The notes under the pieces are model-generated. The model was given only the letters and a program-made list of their open reading frames with translations, searched no databases and had not been told where the DNA came from. Shown here piece by piece: positions 6,151 through 14,611 of a DNA stretch of 64,000 nucleotides (position 1 is its first letter; each line of letters opens with the position of its first letter). Location: assembly GCA_016709445.1 (NCBI GenBank), contig JADJMV010000004.1, forward strand, positions 310,001-374,000, read 5' to 3'. A program made the position numbers and the translations under genes. This DNA is from Phycisphaerales bacterium (GTDB lineage Bacteria > Planctomycetota > Phycisphaerae > Phycisphaerales > UBA1924).

Positions 6151-7203
6151 ATGCGCCCATTCCATGCGTTCGTTCTCGGACTTGTCCCGCTGGCCTCGTT
6201 TGCGAGTGTCGGGCGGGGGCAGGTGTATGACTGTGTGATCGAGCAGAGCGCCAGCGGCCTCACGGGCTCGTTGGGGTTTGCGGCCGACACCGCGGGGACC
6301 TTGATCGGCGACTGGACGGCGGATGCCAACCCGACGGGGACTCGGACCAAGCCGGGGCTCTTCGGCGGGTTTGGGTCGAACGAGAATCTGCCGGTGAGCG
6401 TTGGGCTGGGCGTCGCGCTGGCGGGCAACCTGGACACGGCGACGGCGGGCGGGTTCACGCTGACGCTCGACATCGGGGCCGGGCTGGTGCAGATCGACGG
6501 GTTCGACGCGGATCTGCTGGCCGGGGGCGGGGCGTCGATCCCCGCGACGATCAGCATCGCGCCGGATAGTTTCCGGACCAAGCAGCCGGACTCGGCGTAC
6601 ATCGGCATCCCGCTGGATCTGCCGGTCGGCGAGATCTCGATCGACGCGCTGGCCCTGGCGCAGACCGCGCCGGCGATCGGGGCGCTGGTAGAGATCGAGC
6701 CGGGGCACTACAGCTTTGCGGCTGCGGGGCTGGCGGAGCTGACGGGGTCGGTGGCGGTGCTGGGCACGCCGACGGACATCCCCCCCACTCCTTTCCCGCT
6801 GGCGCTGGCCGGGGAGATCGTGGTGGTGGGCGACACGGTGACGATCACGAGCCTGCAGAGCGTGGATCAGTCCGACGTGCAGAACCCGGACCAGTCGATC
6901 CCGCAGTTTCCTCTCGACCTGCCGACGATCTTGCCGCCCGGGGATACGGCGCACCTGCTGATGGACCTGGTGCTGCAGCAGGTGTCGACGAGCCTGGTGG
7001 GCGACCTGAGCCTTGTGGCGACGGGGTCGGCGGCCGCGTGTGCCGCGGACTTTGACGGGAACGGGGCGGTAGACACCCGCGACGTGCTGGCGTTTCTGAA
7101 CGCGTGGGCGGCCCGGGACGGGAGCGCGGACGCGGACGGGAATGGGGTGATCGATACGCGGGATGTGATCAGCTTCCTGAACTCGTGGAGCGGCGGCTGC
7201 TGA
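6151..7203 (+). CDS. Secreted protein with C-terminal GC-type dockerin tag
   Basis: A 350-residue exported protein of unknown function. An AGGAGG-like site (GGAGG at 6141) precedes the ATG at 6151. A signal peptide follows (MRPFHAFVLGLVPLASFASV). The middle is a beta-rich, low-cysteine region with no domain I recognise. The last 55 residues are a pair of calcium-binding dockerin-like repeats, D-F-D-G-N-G-A-V-D-T-R-D-V-L-A-F-L-N and a second copy, opened by one Cys and closed by the terminal Gly-Cys. The same tag ends the subtilase at 16431 and the FG-GAP protein at 31427, so it is probably a shared sorting or anchoring module. Confidence 0.8.
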   Translation: MRPFHAFVLGLVPLASFASVGRGQVYDCVIEQSASGLTGSLGFAADTAGTLIGDWTADANPTGTRTKPGLFGGFGSNENLPVSVGLGVALAGNLDTATAGGFTLTLDIGAGLVQIDGFDADLLAGGGASIPATISIAPDSFRTKQPDSAYIGIPLDLPVGEISIDALALAQTAPAIGALVEIEPGHYSFAAAGLAELTGSVAVLGTPTDIPPTPFPLALAGEIVVVGDTVTITSLQSVDQSDVQNPDQSIPQFPLDLPTILPPGDTAHLLMDLVLQQVSTSLVGDLSLVATGSAAACAADFDGNGAVDTRDVLAFLNAWAARDGSADADGNGVIDTRDVISFLNSWSGGC

Positions 7204-7220
7204 GCGGCGGGCGGGAATTT

Positions 7221-7260
7221 GGGCGGATCGTCGGGCGGGTCGTCGGGCGGGTCGTCGGGC
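7221..7260 (+). repeat. 12-bp tandem repeat
   Basis: Three consecutive copies of GGGCGGRTCGTC and part of a fourth, between the dockerin protein and the hydrolase. It would read Gly-Gly-Ser-Ser if translated in one frame, but no ribosome-binding site supports that. Confidence 0.7.
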
Positions 7261-7314
7261 GGATGGCGGCAATCGGGCGTCCTCCCACGCGTTGGACCGC
7301 GTGAGGAGGCCGGC

Positions 7315-8391
7315 ATGACCCGACGAGGATTGGCCTTGGGCGCCTGTGGTGTTCTGGTGTGCGGGATTCTCGCGGCGGCCGCGGGGGCCCAGGGGGCGGC
7401 GTCTCCCGGGTCGGCGCCGGGTGAGATTGGCGGTGCGGGGGCGCAAGTCTCTCCGGCGATGGCGATCCACGACACCGGCGCGATCGTGTTTCACGACGGC
7501 CGACGCGATAAGGATTTGGCGGTACGCATCCGGTATCCCGAGGCGACGGCGGGGCGGCCCGGGCCATTCCCGCTGGTGGTCTTCAGCCACGGTGCGGGGG
7601 GCTCGTGCGACGCGTTCGCCTCGCTGAGCGAGACGCTGGCGTCGCACGGGTATGTGGTGATCCACCCAACGCACTCGGACTCGGTGAGCCTGACGCCGAA
7701 GAGCGAGCGGCGCTCGCGGGGGGCGGAGTTGCTGCGGGACCCGAAGACGATCCTGCGGGATGTGAACCTGCCGGATCGGGTCGCGGATGTGAGGTTCATC
7801 CTGGACAACCTGGACGAGATCGAGACCAGGCTCGACGAGGCGCATCTGATCGACCGGGACCGGATGGCGATGGCGGGCCACTCCGCCGGTGCGATGACGA
7901 CGCAGGCGCTGGGCGGGCTGCGGTTCTATGCGGGGAGGCGGGCGCTGGGGGATGCGCTGCACGAGCCGCGGTTCAGCGCGTTCGCCGTCATTTCGGGGCA
8001 GGGGGTGAACGGGCGGGCGGTCACCGAGGATTCTTGGGCGGAGATCCGGAGCCCGTGGCTGGTGATCACCGGGAGCAAGGACGTGTCGGCGGTGAGCGAT
8101 GAGACGCCGGAATCTCGCCGCGACCCCTTCGAGTATGCGCCGGCGGACGGGACCAAGTACCTGCTCTTCATCGACGGGGCGACACACTCGTCGTATCAAG
8201 GCAAGGGACCTGGTCCGCGGCTCGACGGGCGGGCGCCGGCGAACGTGGACTGGATCGGCGCGACGACCAACGCGGCGGTGCTGGAGTTCTTCGACGCGTA
8301 TGTGCGGGGGGATGAGGCGGCCCGGGCGAAGCTCGACGACGCGGAGTTTGCCGACCCGGAGGGCGGCAGGCTCGAGTTCCGGCACAAGTGA
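7315..8391 (+). CDS. Secreted alpha/beta hydrolase, PAF-acetylhydrolase/chlorophyllase-like
   Basis: A 358-residue esterase or lipase-type hydrolase. An export signal covers the first 25 residues (MTRRGLALGACGVLVCGILA). The oxyanion region FSHGAGGS is at 90-97, the nucleophile S190 sits in GHSAG, and an Asp in VITGSKDVSAV and a His in DGATHSSYQG complete the triad. This arrangement fits the platelet-activating-factor acetylhydrolase/chlorophyllase group; the substrate is unknown. The ATG at 7315 is preceded by GAGGAGG. The Cys at 16 could allow lipid attachment, but the lipobox is weak. Confidence 0.8.
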   Translation: MTRRGLALGACGVLVCGILAAAAGAQGAASPGSAPGEIGGAGAQVSPAMAIHDTGAIVFHDGRRDKDLAVRIRYPEATAGRPGPFPLVVFSHGAGGSCDAFASLSETLASHGYVVIHPTHSDSVSLTPKSERRSRGAELLRDPKTILRDVNLPDRVADVRFILDNLDEIETRLDEAHLIDRDRMAMAGHSAGAMTTQALGGLRFYAGRRALGDALHEPRFSAFAVISGQGVNGRAVTEDSWAEIRSPWLVITGSKDVSAVSDETPESRRDPFEYAPADGTKYLLFIDGATHSSYQGKGPGPRLDGRAPANVDWIGATTNAAVLEFFDAYVRGDEAARAKLDDAEFADPEGGRLEFRHK

Positions 8392-8414
8392 GGGACGCGG
8401 GCGTTCGCCGGAGG

Positions 8415-9119
8415 TCAGAAGGGCGGGTCGCTCGTGCAGTGCACCGGCGAGGCGTCGTCGGGGTCGGCGAAGCCCAAGGCCGAGGCGTGGAGGAGCAGGC
8501 GGCCGGCGGGATCGGGTCGGCCGTAGAGCGAATCGCCGACGATCGGGGCGCCGAGCCCGCCTGCTTGGCGCGGGGTGGCGGCGTGGAGGCGGAGCTGGTG
8601 GGTGCGCCCGGTGCGCGGGACGAACTCGACGCGCGTGCGTCCGCCCGCCCGGTCGAGCACGCGCCAGTCGGTCTGCGAGGGCTTGCCGGTGTCGTGGCAC
8701 ACCATCTGGCGGGGGCGGTTGGGCCAGTCGCTGATGAGGGGGAGGTTGACCTGCCCGGCTTCTGCGTCGATGTCGCCGTCGAGCACCGCGATGTAGCGTT
8801 TCGTGACTTCGCGGCGCATGAACTGGGCGCTGAGTGCGGCGTGGGCCGCTGGCGAGAGCGCGAAGACCATGAGGCCGCTGGTCTCCATGTCGAGCCGGTG
8901 CACGGTGAGCGGGCCGGTCGCCGCGGGGAACTCTCGGGCGACGCGGGCGGTCACACAGTCGGCTCGGTCGGGCCCCCTGCCGGGGACACTGAGCAGATTT
9001 GCGGGCTTCTCGACAACGACCCAGTGATTGCCCTGGCTTATAATTCGCACAATTCTGTCCGATCCGCCGGATTTGGGGTCGATTCCGTGATTCCTCGGTC
9101 TTGCGGACGGTTCGGGCAT
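8415..9119 (-). CDS. RluA-family pseudouridine synthase
   Basis: A 234-residue enzyme that isomerises uridine to pseudouridine in rRNA and/or tRNA. The family signature H74-R-L-D77-M-E-T-S-G holds the catalytic Asp77. The following RTGRTHQLRLH segment is the usual RluA-type RNA-binding and active-site strand. There is no S4 domain, so it resembles the short RluA type rather than RluC or RluD. The exact target position cannot be told. It is divergent from the propeller gene at 9168 with a 48-bp gap. Confidence 0.88.
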   Translation of the reverse strand: MPEPSARPRNHGIDPKSGGSDRIVRIISQGNHWVVVEKPANLLSVPGRGPDRADCVTARVAREFPAATGPLTVHRLDMETSGLMVFALSPAAHAALSAQFMRREVTKRYIAVLDGDIDAEAGQVNLPLISDWPNRPRQMVCHDTGKPSQTDWRVLDRAGGRTRVEFVPRTGRTHQLRLHAATPRQAGGLGAPIVGDSLYGRPDPAGRLLLHASALGFADPDDASPVHCTSDPPF

Positions 9120-9129
9120 GGCCTATTCT
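9101..9129 (+). promoter_or_regulatory. Putative promoter for the TolB-like gene
   Basis: TTGCGG, 17 bases, then TATTCT, about 39 bp before the ATG at 9168. A good -35/-10 spacing with partial consensus match, overlapping the start of the divergent gene. Confidence 0.4.
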
Positions 9130-9167
9130 TTATTCTCGGATAAACAACTCCACAAAGGAGCTTTGGG

Positions 9168-10346
9168 ATGCGTGCGTACCACTTCGCGTTGATCGGTCTC
9201 CTGGCCACTTCGGGTCACTGCCTCGCCCAGCCCGATTGGGCAGCCGCGGAAGCCCCGGTGCTTACTCAGGCGATCGAGCTGACCAGCCGGGACATGTTCG
9301 TGAAGGCCGGGGAGCAGTATTTCTCTCCCGACGGGAAGTGGATGATCTTCCAGGGTATCCCTGTGCCGGCGGCGGGCGAGAACGCGGACGCCAACTACTC
9401 GATGTACGTCGCGAAGTTCACATTCGACGCGGACGGGAACATCTCGGGGATCGAGACGCCGATCCGGGTGAGCAATCCGGGCTCGGCGAACACCTGCGGC
9501 TGGTTCCACCCGACGCACAAGGGCGAGATCATGTTCGGGTCGACGCTGGCCCCCCCGAGCACGGAGAGCGGCCCGGGCTATCAGCGCCTCGGTGGGAAGT
9601 ATGCGTGGCAGTTCCCGCACGAGATGGAGGTCGTGACCCGCAAGGTCGCGGCGCTCGGCGCCGATACGGACAGCGAGTGCAAGCCGCTTTTCCGCCTGCC
9701 CGGGTATGACGCGGAGTGCTCCTACTCGCCCGACGGTCGGTACGTGCTCTACGCCCACGTGGACGACGAGAAGAGCGGCGAGCTGGGACGCCCCGACGCC
9801 GATCTCTACGTGTTCGACACCCAGACCAGCAAGCAGATCCCGCTGGTGACGGCGGCCGGGTATGACGGCGGCCCCTTCTTCAGCCCGGATATGAGCTATA
9901 TCTGCTATCGCTCCGATCGCTTGGGCGACGGCAACCTGCAGCTCTTCGTGGCCGAGCTGGACTACGGCTCGGGCGGGGAGATCAAGGGGATCAAGCGCGA
10001 GGTGCAGGTCACGAATAACGAACACGTGAACTGGGCCCCCTACTTCCACCCCTCGGGGCAGTTCATGATCTATACGACCAGCGAGCTGGGCCACACCAAC
10101 TACGAGGTATTCGCGATCGAGTTCAATCCCGACAAGCCCATGGACGAGCTGTGGAAGAAGCGGATTACCTTTGCCGAGGGCTTCGATGGGCTGCCCGTCT
10201 TCAGCCGCGACGGCAAGTGGATGATCTGGTGCGCCCAGCGTGGCGAGGTGGCGGCCGGCGAGGAACGCCCCTCGAGCCAGGTCTGGGCGACGAAGTTTGA
10301 CGCCAAGGCGCTGCTCAAGCAGGTCTCGCACGGCTCGTCGTACTGA
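9168..10346 (+). CDS. Secreted TolB-like beta-propeller protein
   Basis: A 392-residue exported protein with a signal peptide (MRAYHFALIGLLATSGHCLA). It contains at least five WD40-like/PD40 strands such as YFSPDGKWMIFQG, CSYSPDGRYVLYA, FFSPDMSYICYRS, YFHPSGQFMIYTT and FSRDGKWMIWCA, which build a TolB-type beta-propeller. Such proteins act in the periplasm or outside the cell as protein-binding scaffolds. No catalytic domain is attached. AAGGAG lies 9 bases before the ATG. No Tol-Pal genes are nearby, so a role as TolB itself is unlikely. Confidence 0.8.
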   Translation: MRAYHFALIGLLATSGHCLAQPDWAAAEAPVLTQAIELTSRDMFVKAGEQYFSPDGKWMIFQGIPVPAAGENADANYSMYVAKFTFDADGNISGIETPIRVSNPGSANTCGWFHPTHKGEIMFGSTLAPPSTESGPGYQRLGGKYAWQFPHEMEVVTRKVAALGADTDSECKPLFRLPGYDAECSYSPDGRYVLYAHVDDEKSGELGRPDADLYVFDTQTSKQIPLVTAAGYDGGPFFSPDMSYICYRSDRLGDGNLQLFVAELDYGSGGEIKGIKREVQVTNNEHVNWAPYFHPSGQFMIYTTSELGHTNYEVFAIEFNPDKPMDELWKKRITFAEGFDGLPVFSRDGKWMIWCAQRGEVAAGEERPSSQVWATKFDAKALLKQVSHGSSY

Positions 10347-10364
10347 TCCGAACGCGGTCCGAGA

Positions 10365-10742
10365 TTACGACGGGCGATCGGCGCTCACCCCCACCTGCCC
10401 GCACTCCGGGCAGGTGTCGTTGACGGGACCGGCGTATCCGCAGCGGGGGCAGCCCTCGTCGGGGAGTGCGATGATCCAGCGCGCGATGTGCTTGGCGCCG
10501 AGGGCGAGGGCGGAGCCGACGGCGAGCATGGAGAGCCCGCGGTAGGTGGACTGCTGCTCGCCGACCTCCGTGAACACACGGAACATGTGCTCGAAGCCGC
10601 CCGGGCCGAAACCGATGGCGAAGAAGAGCTTCTTCAGGAAGAGGTAGGCGCCCGTTGCCAGCAGGCTGAGGGCAGCGGCACGGATGGCCCAGACGGCGAG
10701 GGCTCTCCAGGAATTCACAGCGACGGGGGTGATCTTTGGCAT
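10365..10742 (-). CDS. Small membrane protein with C-terminal zinc ribbon
   Basis: A 125-residue protein with hydrophobic segments at about 14-37 and 69-90 and a C-terminal zinc ribbon C-P-R-C-G-Y...C-P-E-C-G. The ribbon matches that of the gene at 839, but there it is N-terminal. The ATG at 10742 is chosen because upstream codons are not conserved in character. It converges with the propeller gene. Function is unknown. Confidence 0.6.
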   Translation of the reverse strand: MPKITPVAVNSWRALAVWAIRAAALSLLATGAYLFLKKLFFAIGFGPGGFEHMFRVFTEVGEQQSTYRGLSMLAVGSALALGAKHIARWIIALPDEGCPRCGYAGPVNDTCPECGQVGVSADRPS

Positions 10743-10805
10743 GCGGCTCCCCTTGCGGCAGAGTCCCCGGCGTCGTCCCGGGGGTCCTTCCGTACACTTG
10801 ACGCG

Positions 10806-11063
10806 ATGAGTTCCAAGCATGAAGACGCCGAGCCGGTCGTGATCGCTCAGCCCGCGAGCGAGGTGGAGGGTGCGATCCTGCGCGGGGCGCTCGAGGCGGC
10901 GGGGATCCCCGCGTGGGTTGTCGGCGGGCTCACGGCGGGCTTCCGTGCCGAGGCGCCGGGGCGGGCCAAGCTGCTGGTGCGCGCGTGCGATGCCGAGCGG
11001 GCGAGGCGGGTGCTGGAGCACGATGTCGGCGGGGATGAGGAGCACCTCGACGACGAGGATTAG
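10806..11063 (+). CDS. DUF2007-like putative signal-transducing protein
   Basis: An 85-residue cytosolic protein whose core, from VIAQPASEVEGAILRGAL to EAAGIPAWVVGG, resembles the DUF2007 family, small ferredoxin-like proteins sometimes labelled signal-transducing. The C-terminus is strongly acidic (GGDEEHLDDED). It is divergent from the zinc-ribbon gene at 10742. Length is normal for the family, but no enzymatic role can be assigned. Confidence 0.65.
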   Translation: MSSKHEDAEPVVIAQPASEVEGAILRGALEAAGIPAWVVGGLTAGFRAEAPGRAKLLVRACDAERARRVLEHDVGGDEEHLDDED

Positions 11064-11069
11064 GGGCGG

Positions 11070-11651
11070 CTACTTGTCCTTGGGCTCGGTGACCGGGGCC
11101 GGGCCGAGGGCGTCGTCGAGCACGCGGGCGATGGTCTTGCCGGACGCATCAAAGCGGGCCAGGGCATAGTCGCGGGCGGAACGCCGGGCCTGGTCGCGGG
11201 GTTCGGGATCGGCGCCCGAGTTGAGAAGCAGGAAGACCGCGTCGATCTTCCCCGCCCCGGCCGCGGCCATGAGGGCTGTGCGCCCGGCCGCGTCGACCTG
11301 GTTGACGTCGGCGCCCTGCTCGAGCATGGCGCCGATGGCCTCAAGGTCGCCTCGCTCGGCGGCATCGAGGAGGTTGGGTGTGGGGCTTGCGCCGAGGGGC
11401 TGGTCGCCGGTTTCGGGCCGCTCCGGGGGCTTGGTGGTATCGGTGGTCTGATCGATCTGCGTCACCGGCGGGTCCTGGTCCGGGCGGCGCGGGTCGACGA
11501 CCGGGGGCTCGAGCTTCGGCGGCCTGTGGTCGGCGTCGGCCGGTCCGGCCGGCTTGGCGCCGCCCCGCCCGAGCACGGCGTAGAGCGCGATGGCGCAGGC
11601 GACGACGACGGCGGCGAGGATGATCGCGGAGTTGGTTTTCTGTGCGCTCAT
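11070..11651 (-). CDS. Membrane-anchored ankyrin-repeat protein
   Basis: A 193-residue protein with one N-terminal membrane segment (residues 9-28), a proline-rich linker to about residue 92, and two to three ankyrin repeats. The clearest repeats are LLDAAERGDLEAIGAMLEQG and GRTALMAAAGAGKIDAVFLL. It probably binds partner proteins on the outer face of the inner membrane, given the single anchor. It lies downstream of the EF-G-like gene on the same strand after an 86-bp gap containing GC-rich palindromes, so co-transcription is uncertain. Confidence 0.75.
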   Translation of the reverse strand: MSAQKTNSAIILAAVVVACAIALYAVLGRGGAKPAGPADADHRPPKLEPPVVDPRRPDQDPPVTQIDQTTDTTKPPERPETGDQPLGASPTPNLLDAAERGDLEAIGAMLEQGADVNQVDAAGRTALMAAAGAGKIDAVFLLLNSGADPEPRDQARRSARDYALARFDASGKTIARVLDDALGPAPVTEPKDK

Positions 11652-11675
11652 CCGGGGCCTCCCGTCGGGTCCGCA

Positions 11676-11736
11676 CCGGGCCGCACGCGTGTACGGCCCG
11701 GGGTCGGGGATGCATCAGGATACCGCCCGCGGGCGG
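11676..11736 (-). terminator. GC-rich hairpins after the EF-G-like gene
   Basis: Two palindromes follow the stop codon: CCGCCCGCGGGCGG at 11723-11736 and arms CCGGGCCG/CGGCCCGG at 11676-11701. Neither has a T run, so intrinsic termination is doubtful. Confidence 0.3.
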
Positions 11737-11737
11737 G

Positions 11738-13795
11738 TCAGTCCTCTTCCTCGTGGGGCTTGAAGGCGGCGACGACCTCCTGCTGGACGTGGGGCGGGGT
11801 CTGCTCGTCGTGGCTGTAGTCCATGACGAAGGAGCCGGCGCCGCCGGTCATGCTCTTGAGTTCGTTGGAGTAGTTCTGGACCTCGCCGAGCGGGGCGACG
11901 GCGCGGATGACACAGGTGTCTTCGCCGATGACCTCGGTATCCTGGACGCGCCCACGCTTGGTGGACATGTCGCCGGTGATATCGCCCATATAGCTGCTGG
12001 GGGCCGTGATCTCGAGCAGGACGAACGGCTCGAGGAGCACGGGACGGGCGTTGCGGATCGCGTCGATGAAGGCTCGCTTGCCGGCGGCGACGAAGGCGAC
12101 CTCCTTGGAGTCGACGGGGTGGTACTTGCCGTCGTAGACCTCGACCTTGATGCTGGTCATGGGGTAGCCGGCGATGGCGCCGTCGCCGAGGACCTGGCGG
12201 ACGCCCTTCTCGATCGCCGGCATGAACTGCCTGGGGATGGAGCCGCCGACGGTGGCGTTCACGAACTCGAACCCGCTCTCGTGGTCGGCGGGGAGCGGCT
12301 CGACGCGGAGCCAGACCTCGCCGAACTGTCCGGCGCCGCCGGTCTGCTTCTTGTGGCGGTGGTGCCCGTCGCCCTTGGAGGCGATCGTCTCCTTGTAGGC
12401 GACCTTCGGGGGAGAGGTCTCGACGTCGATGCCGAAGCCGTGATGGAGCTTCTCGAGCACGACGCGGAGGTGCAACTCCCCGAGCCCACGCATCACGGTC
12501 TGCTTGGTCGCCGCGACGCGATCGACCATGAAGCAGGGGTCCTCGGCCGCGAGCTTGGCGACGGCCGGGCCGAACTTCGACTCGTCCTTGTGGTTCTTGA
12601 GCTCGACGGCGAGGCCGTACATGGGCTTGGGCAGTGGCAGGGGCTTGAGGCGGAGGCCGTCGAGGTCGTGGCCCTGGTGGAGCACGCTGTTGAACTCCAG
12701 CTCGTCGATCTTGGCGATGACGCCGATCTCGCCGGGACCGAGTTCATCGACCTCGGCGTTGTCCTTGCCCTGCGGGCGCAGCACGTGCGAGATCCGGACC
12801 GGCTTCTTTTCGTCGCCCACGTTGATCTCGCTCTTGCTCTTGAGCGTGCCCTGGTGGACCTTGAAATCCCCGAGCTTGCCGACGAAGGGGTCGCTGGCGA
12901 TGCTGAAGATGTGGGAGATCGTGGGCTTGGCGGGGTCGGGCGAGGCGTAGGTCTCGCCGCCGTCGGGGGAGAGGAAGGTCCTGGGGTTGCCCTCGAGCGG
13001 GCTGGGCAGAAGCGAAGCGAAGACGTGCAGCAGTTCGGGCACCCCGGCGCCGGTCTTGGCGCTGACGTAGCAGATCGGGACCAGGTGCCCCTCGCGCAGC
13101 GCCTTCTCGAAGGCCTCGTGGACGCGGTGCTTGTCGAGCGCGTCGGCGTCTCCCTTTTCGAGGTACTCGGCCATGAGGTCCTCGTCGACCTCGACGACCT
13201 GCTCCACGATCTGCCGGTGGGCCGCCTCCACGCCGGAGAACTCGGGCTTCCGCGACTTGTCGTGGGCGTCGAAGACGTTGATGACACCCTCACGCCCCGC
13301 TTCGGGCAGCCCGATCGGCACGCACACCGTGCCGAGCGTCGACCGGATCTGCTCGGTCAGCAACTCCAGGTCGGCCTGTTGCTCGTCCATCTTGTTGACC
13401 AGGATCATCCGCGGCAGGTTCCGCTCTGTGGCCACGGCCATCAGGCGGCGCGTGGTCGTCTCCAGACCGCGCCCGGCGTCCACCACGATGCACACGGTCT
13501 CGACCGCCGGGAACGCGGCGATCGCGTGGCCCAGGAAGTCGGCGAGGCCCGGCGTGTCCACGATGTTGACCAGGTGCCCCTCATGGTCCAGGTGCACGAC
13601 ACTGGGACGCAGCGAGTGGTGGTGCTCCTTCTCTTCGGCGGTCCAATCGCTGACTGTGTCCCCCTTCTCGACGCTCCCCATGCGGTTGATTGCCCCTGTC
13701 GCGAAAAGGAGTCGCTCGGCAAGGGTCGTCTTCCCTCCGCCGGCGACTCCCGCCAGGGCGACGTTTCGGATGTCCGCAGGATTCCGTACAGCCAT
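11738..13795 (-). CDS. Elongation factor G-like GTPase (EF-G2/FusA2 type)
   Basis: A 685-residue translational GTPase with the five EF-G domains. The P-loop is AGVAGGGKTTLAE rather than the usual AHIDAGKTT, and the switch I stretch reads HHHSLRPS in place of RGITI. The DTPG (VDTPGLADF), NKMD and SAKTG motifs are intact, and domain IV keeps the HPVDSKEVAF tip. These changes place it with the EF-G-like paralogues (FusA2/EF-G-II) rather than the housekeeping factor. Ribosome binding is likely, but its step in translation is unclear. A long divergent intergenic region lies upstream. Confidence 0.82.
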   Translation of the reverse strand: MAVRNPADIRNVALAGVAGGGKTTLAERLLFATGAINRMGSVEKGDTVSDWTAEEKEHHHSLRPSVVHLDHEGHLVNIVDTPGLADFLGHAIAAFPAVETVCIVVDAGRGLETTTRRLMAVATERNLPRMILVNKMDEQQADLELLTEQIRSTLGTVCVPIGLPEAGREGVINVFDAHDKSRKPEFSGVEAAHRQIVEQVVEVDEDLMAEYLEKGDADALDKHRVHEAFEKALREGHLVPICYVSAKTGAGVPELLHVFASLLPSPLEGNPRTFLSPDGGETYASPDPAKPTISHIFSIASDPFVGKLGDFKVHQGTLKSKSEINVGDEKKPVRISHVLRPQGKDNAEVDELGPGEIGVIAKIDELEFNSVLHQGHDLDGLRLKPLPLPKPMYGLAVELKNHKDESKFGPAVAKLAAEDPCFMVDRVAATKQTVMRGLGELHLRVVLEKLHHGFGIDVETSPPKVAYKETIASKGDGHHRHKKQTGGAGQFGEVWLRVEPLPADHESGFEFVNATVGGSIPRQFMPAIEKGVRQVLGDGAIAGYPMTSIKVEVYDGKYHPVDSKEVAFVAAGKRAFIDAIRNARPVLLEPFVLLEITAPSSYMGDITGDMSTKRGRVQDTEVIGEDTCVIRAVAPLGEVQNYSNELKSMTGGAGSFVMDYSHDEQTPPHVQQEVVAAFKPHEEED

Positions 13796-14174
13796 CGATC
13801 CGACCTCCAGTCCCGGGGGCCTCGGCCCACGGGGTCAGGGTGCGACGGGCGCGGGCGATGCGGCGAGACAGTCCGACGGCTCGCTCCGCGCGGTGTGCCC
13901 TCGGGCCCGCTCGACGCCCGGATCGACCCCCGAGAGGACCCCCCGGACCGCGGGCCAGAGTCTCGCAGTCTACGTTCTCCATGCAAGATGCGTAAAGCGG
14001 ACCTCTGAGGATTGTGTTCGGATTTGAGTTGGCACACACCACGGCCGCCCGGCGGCCCCGTTCGGCGGCAGTTGCCCGCCCCACCGGAAGCACTGGGTCG
14101 CCGCGACCGAGAGCGCGCCCCGCAGCCGCCTCGGTGCCGGGGTCTCGCGGGGTCTGGCGGGGTATGCTCGGGCG
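13796..14174. other. Divergent intergenic region, EF-G-like gene / DUF488 gene
   Basis: No gene is supported. The middle part, 13967-14040, is richer in A and T and probably holds the promoters. One minus-strand candidate is listed. The rest is GC-rich sequence in which I see no structured RNA. Confidence 0.5.
13967..13996 (-). promoter_or_regulatory. Putative promoter of the EF-G-like gene
   Basis: Minus strand TTTACG, 18 bases, TAGACT, giving a leader of roughly 165 nt. Only a moderate consensus match. Confidence 0.3.
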
Positions 14175-14600
14175 ATGGCGTCGATCCGGCTCAAGCGCGC
14201 CTACGAGGCCGCGGCCCCGGACGACGGGCGCCGGGTGCTGGTCGACCGCCTCTGGCCCCGCGGGGTGACCAAGGAGCGGGCGGCCCTGGCGGAGTGGGCA
14301 AAGGACGCGGCGCCGTCCACCGAGCTGCGCAAGTGGTTTGACCACGACTCGGCGAAGTGGGACGAGTTTCAGCACCGCTACCGGCGCGAGCTGGAGGCCC
14401 GCCCCGCGGCGACGGCGGAACTGACTGATCGCGTGCGCCGGGGCGAACCGCTGACCCTGGTCTACTCGTGCCGCGACGAGTCGCGCAACCACGCCCTGGT
14501 GCTCGCGGCGTTTCTCCGGGAATGCGCCGCCCAGCAGACCGATGGGGCGCAATCTCCGGCGGCGAAGGGAGCGGGACAGCGCAGTGCCAGGCGGGGCTAA
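14175..14600 (+). CDS. DUF488 family protein (YeaO-like)
   Basis: A 141-residue cytosolic protein with the DUF488 signature: IRLKRAYE at the N-terminus, RVLVDRLWPRGVTKE, then WFDHDSAKWDEFQHRYRREL and LTLVYSCRDESRNHA. The biochemical role of the family is not established. The last 25 residues are low-complexity and extend beyond the usual end. It stops 11 bases before gltX and probably shares its transcript. Confidence 0.85.
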   Translation: MASIRLKRAYEAAAPDDGRRVLVDRLWPRGVTKERAALAEWAKDAAPSTELRKWFDHDSAKWDEFQHRYRRELEARPAATAELTDRVRRGEPLTLVYSCRDESRNHALVLAAFLRECAAQQTDGAQSPAAKGAGQRSARRG

Positions 14601-14611
14601 CCTTCCGCACC

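Noticed and set aside
6127..8700. 857-codon minus-strand frame
   Set aside because: It is antisense to the dockerin protein and hydrolase genes, Arg/Pro/His-rich, with no ribosome-binding site.
9040..9045. TATAAT as a promoter for the propeller gene
   Set aside because: It lies inside the RluA-family gene with no -35 at proper distance; the candidate at 9101-9129 is better placed.
11642..14008. 788-codon plus-strand frame
   Set aside because: It is the antisense of the EF-G-like gene; its Val/Leu/Asp/Gly-rich composition is the mirror of codon bias in a GC-rich gene.
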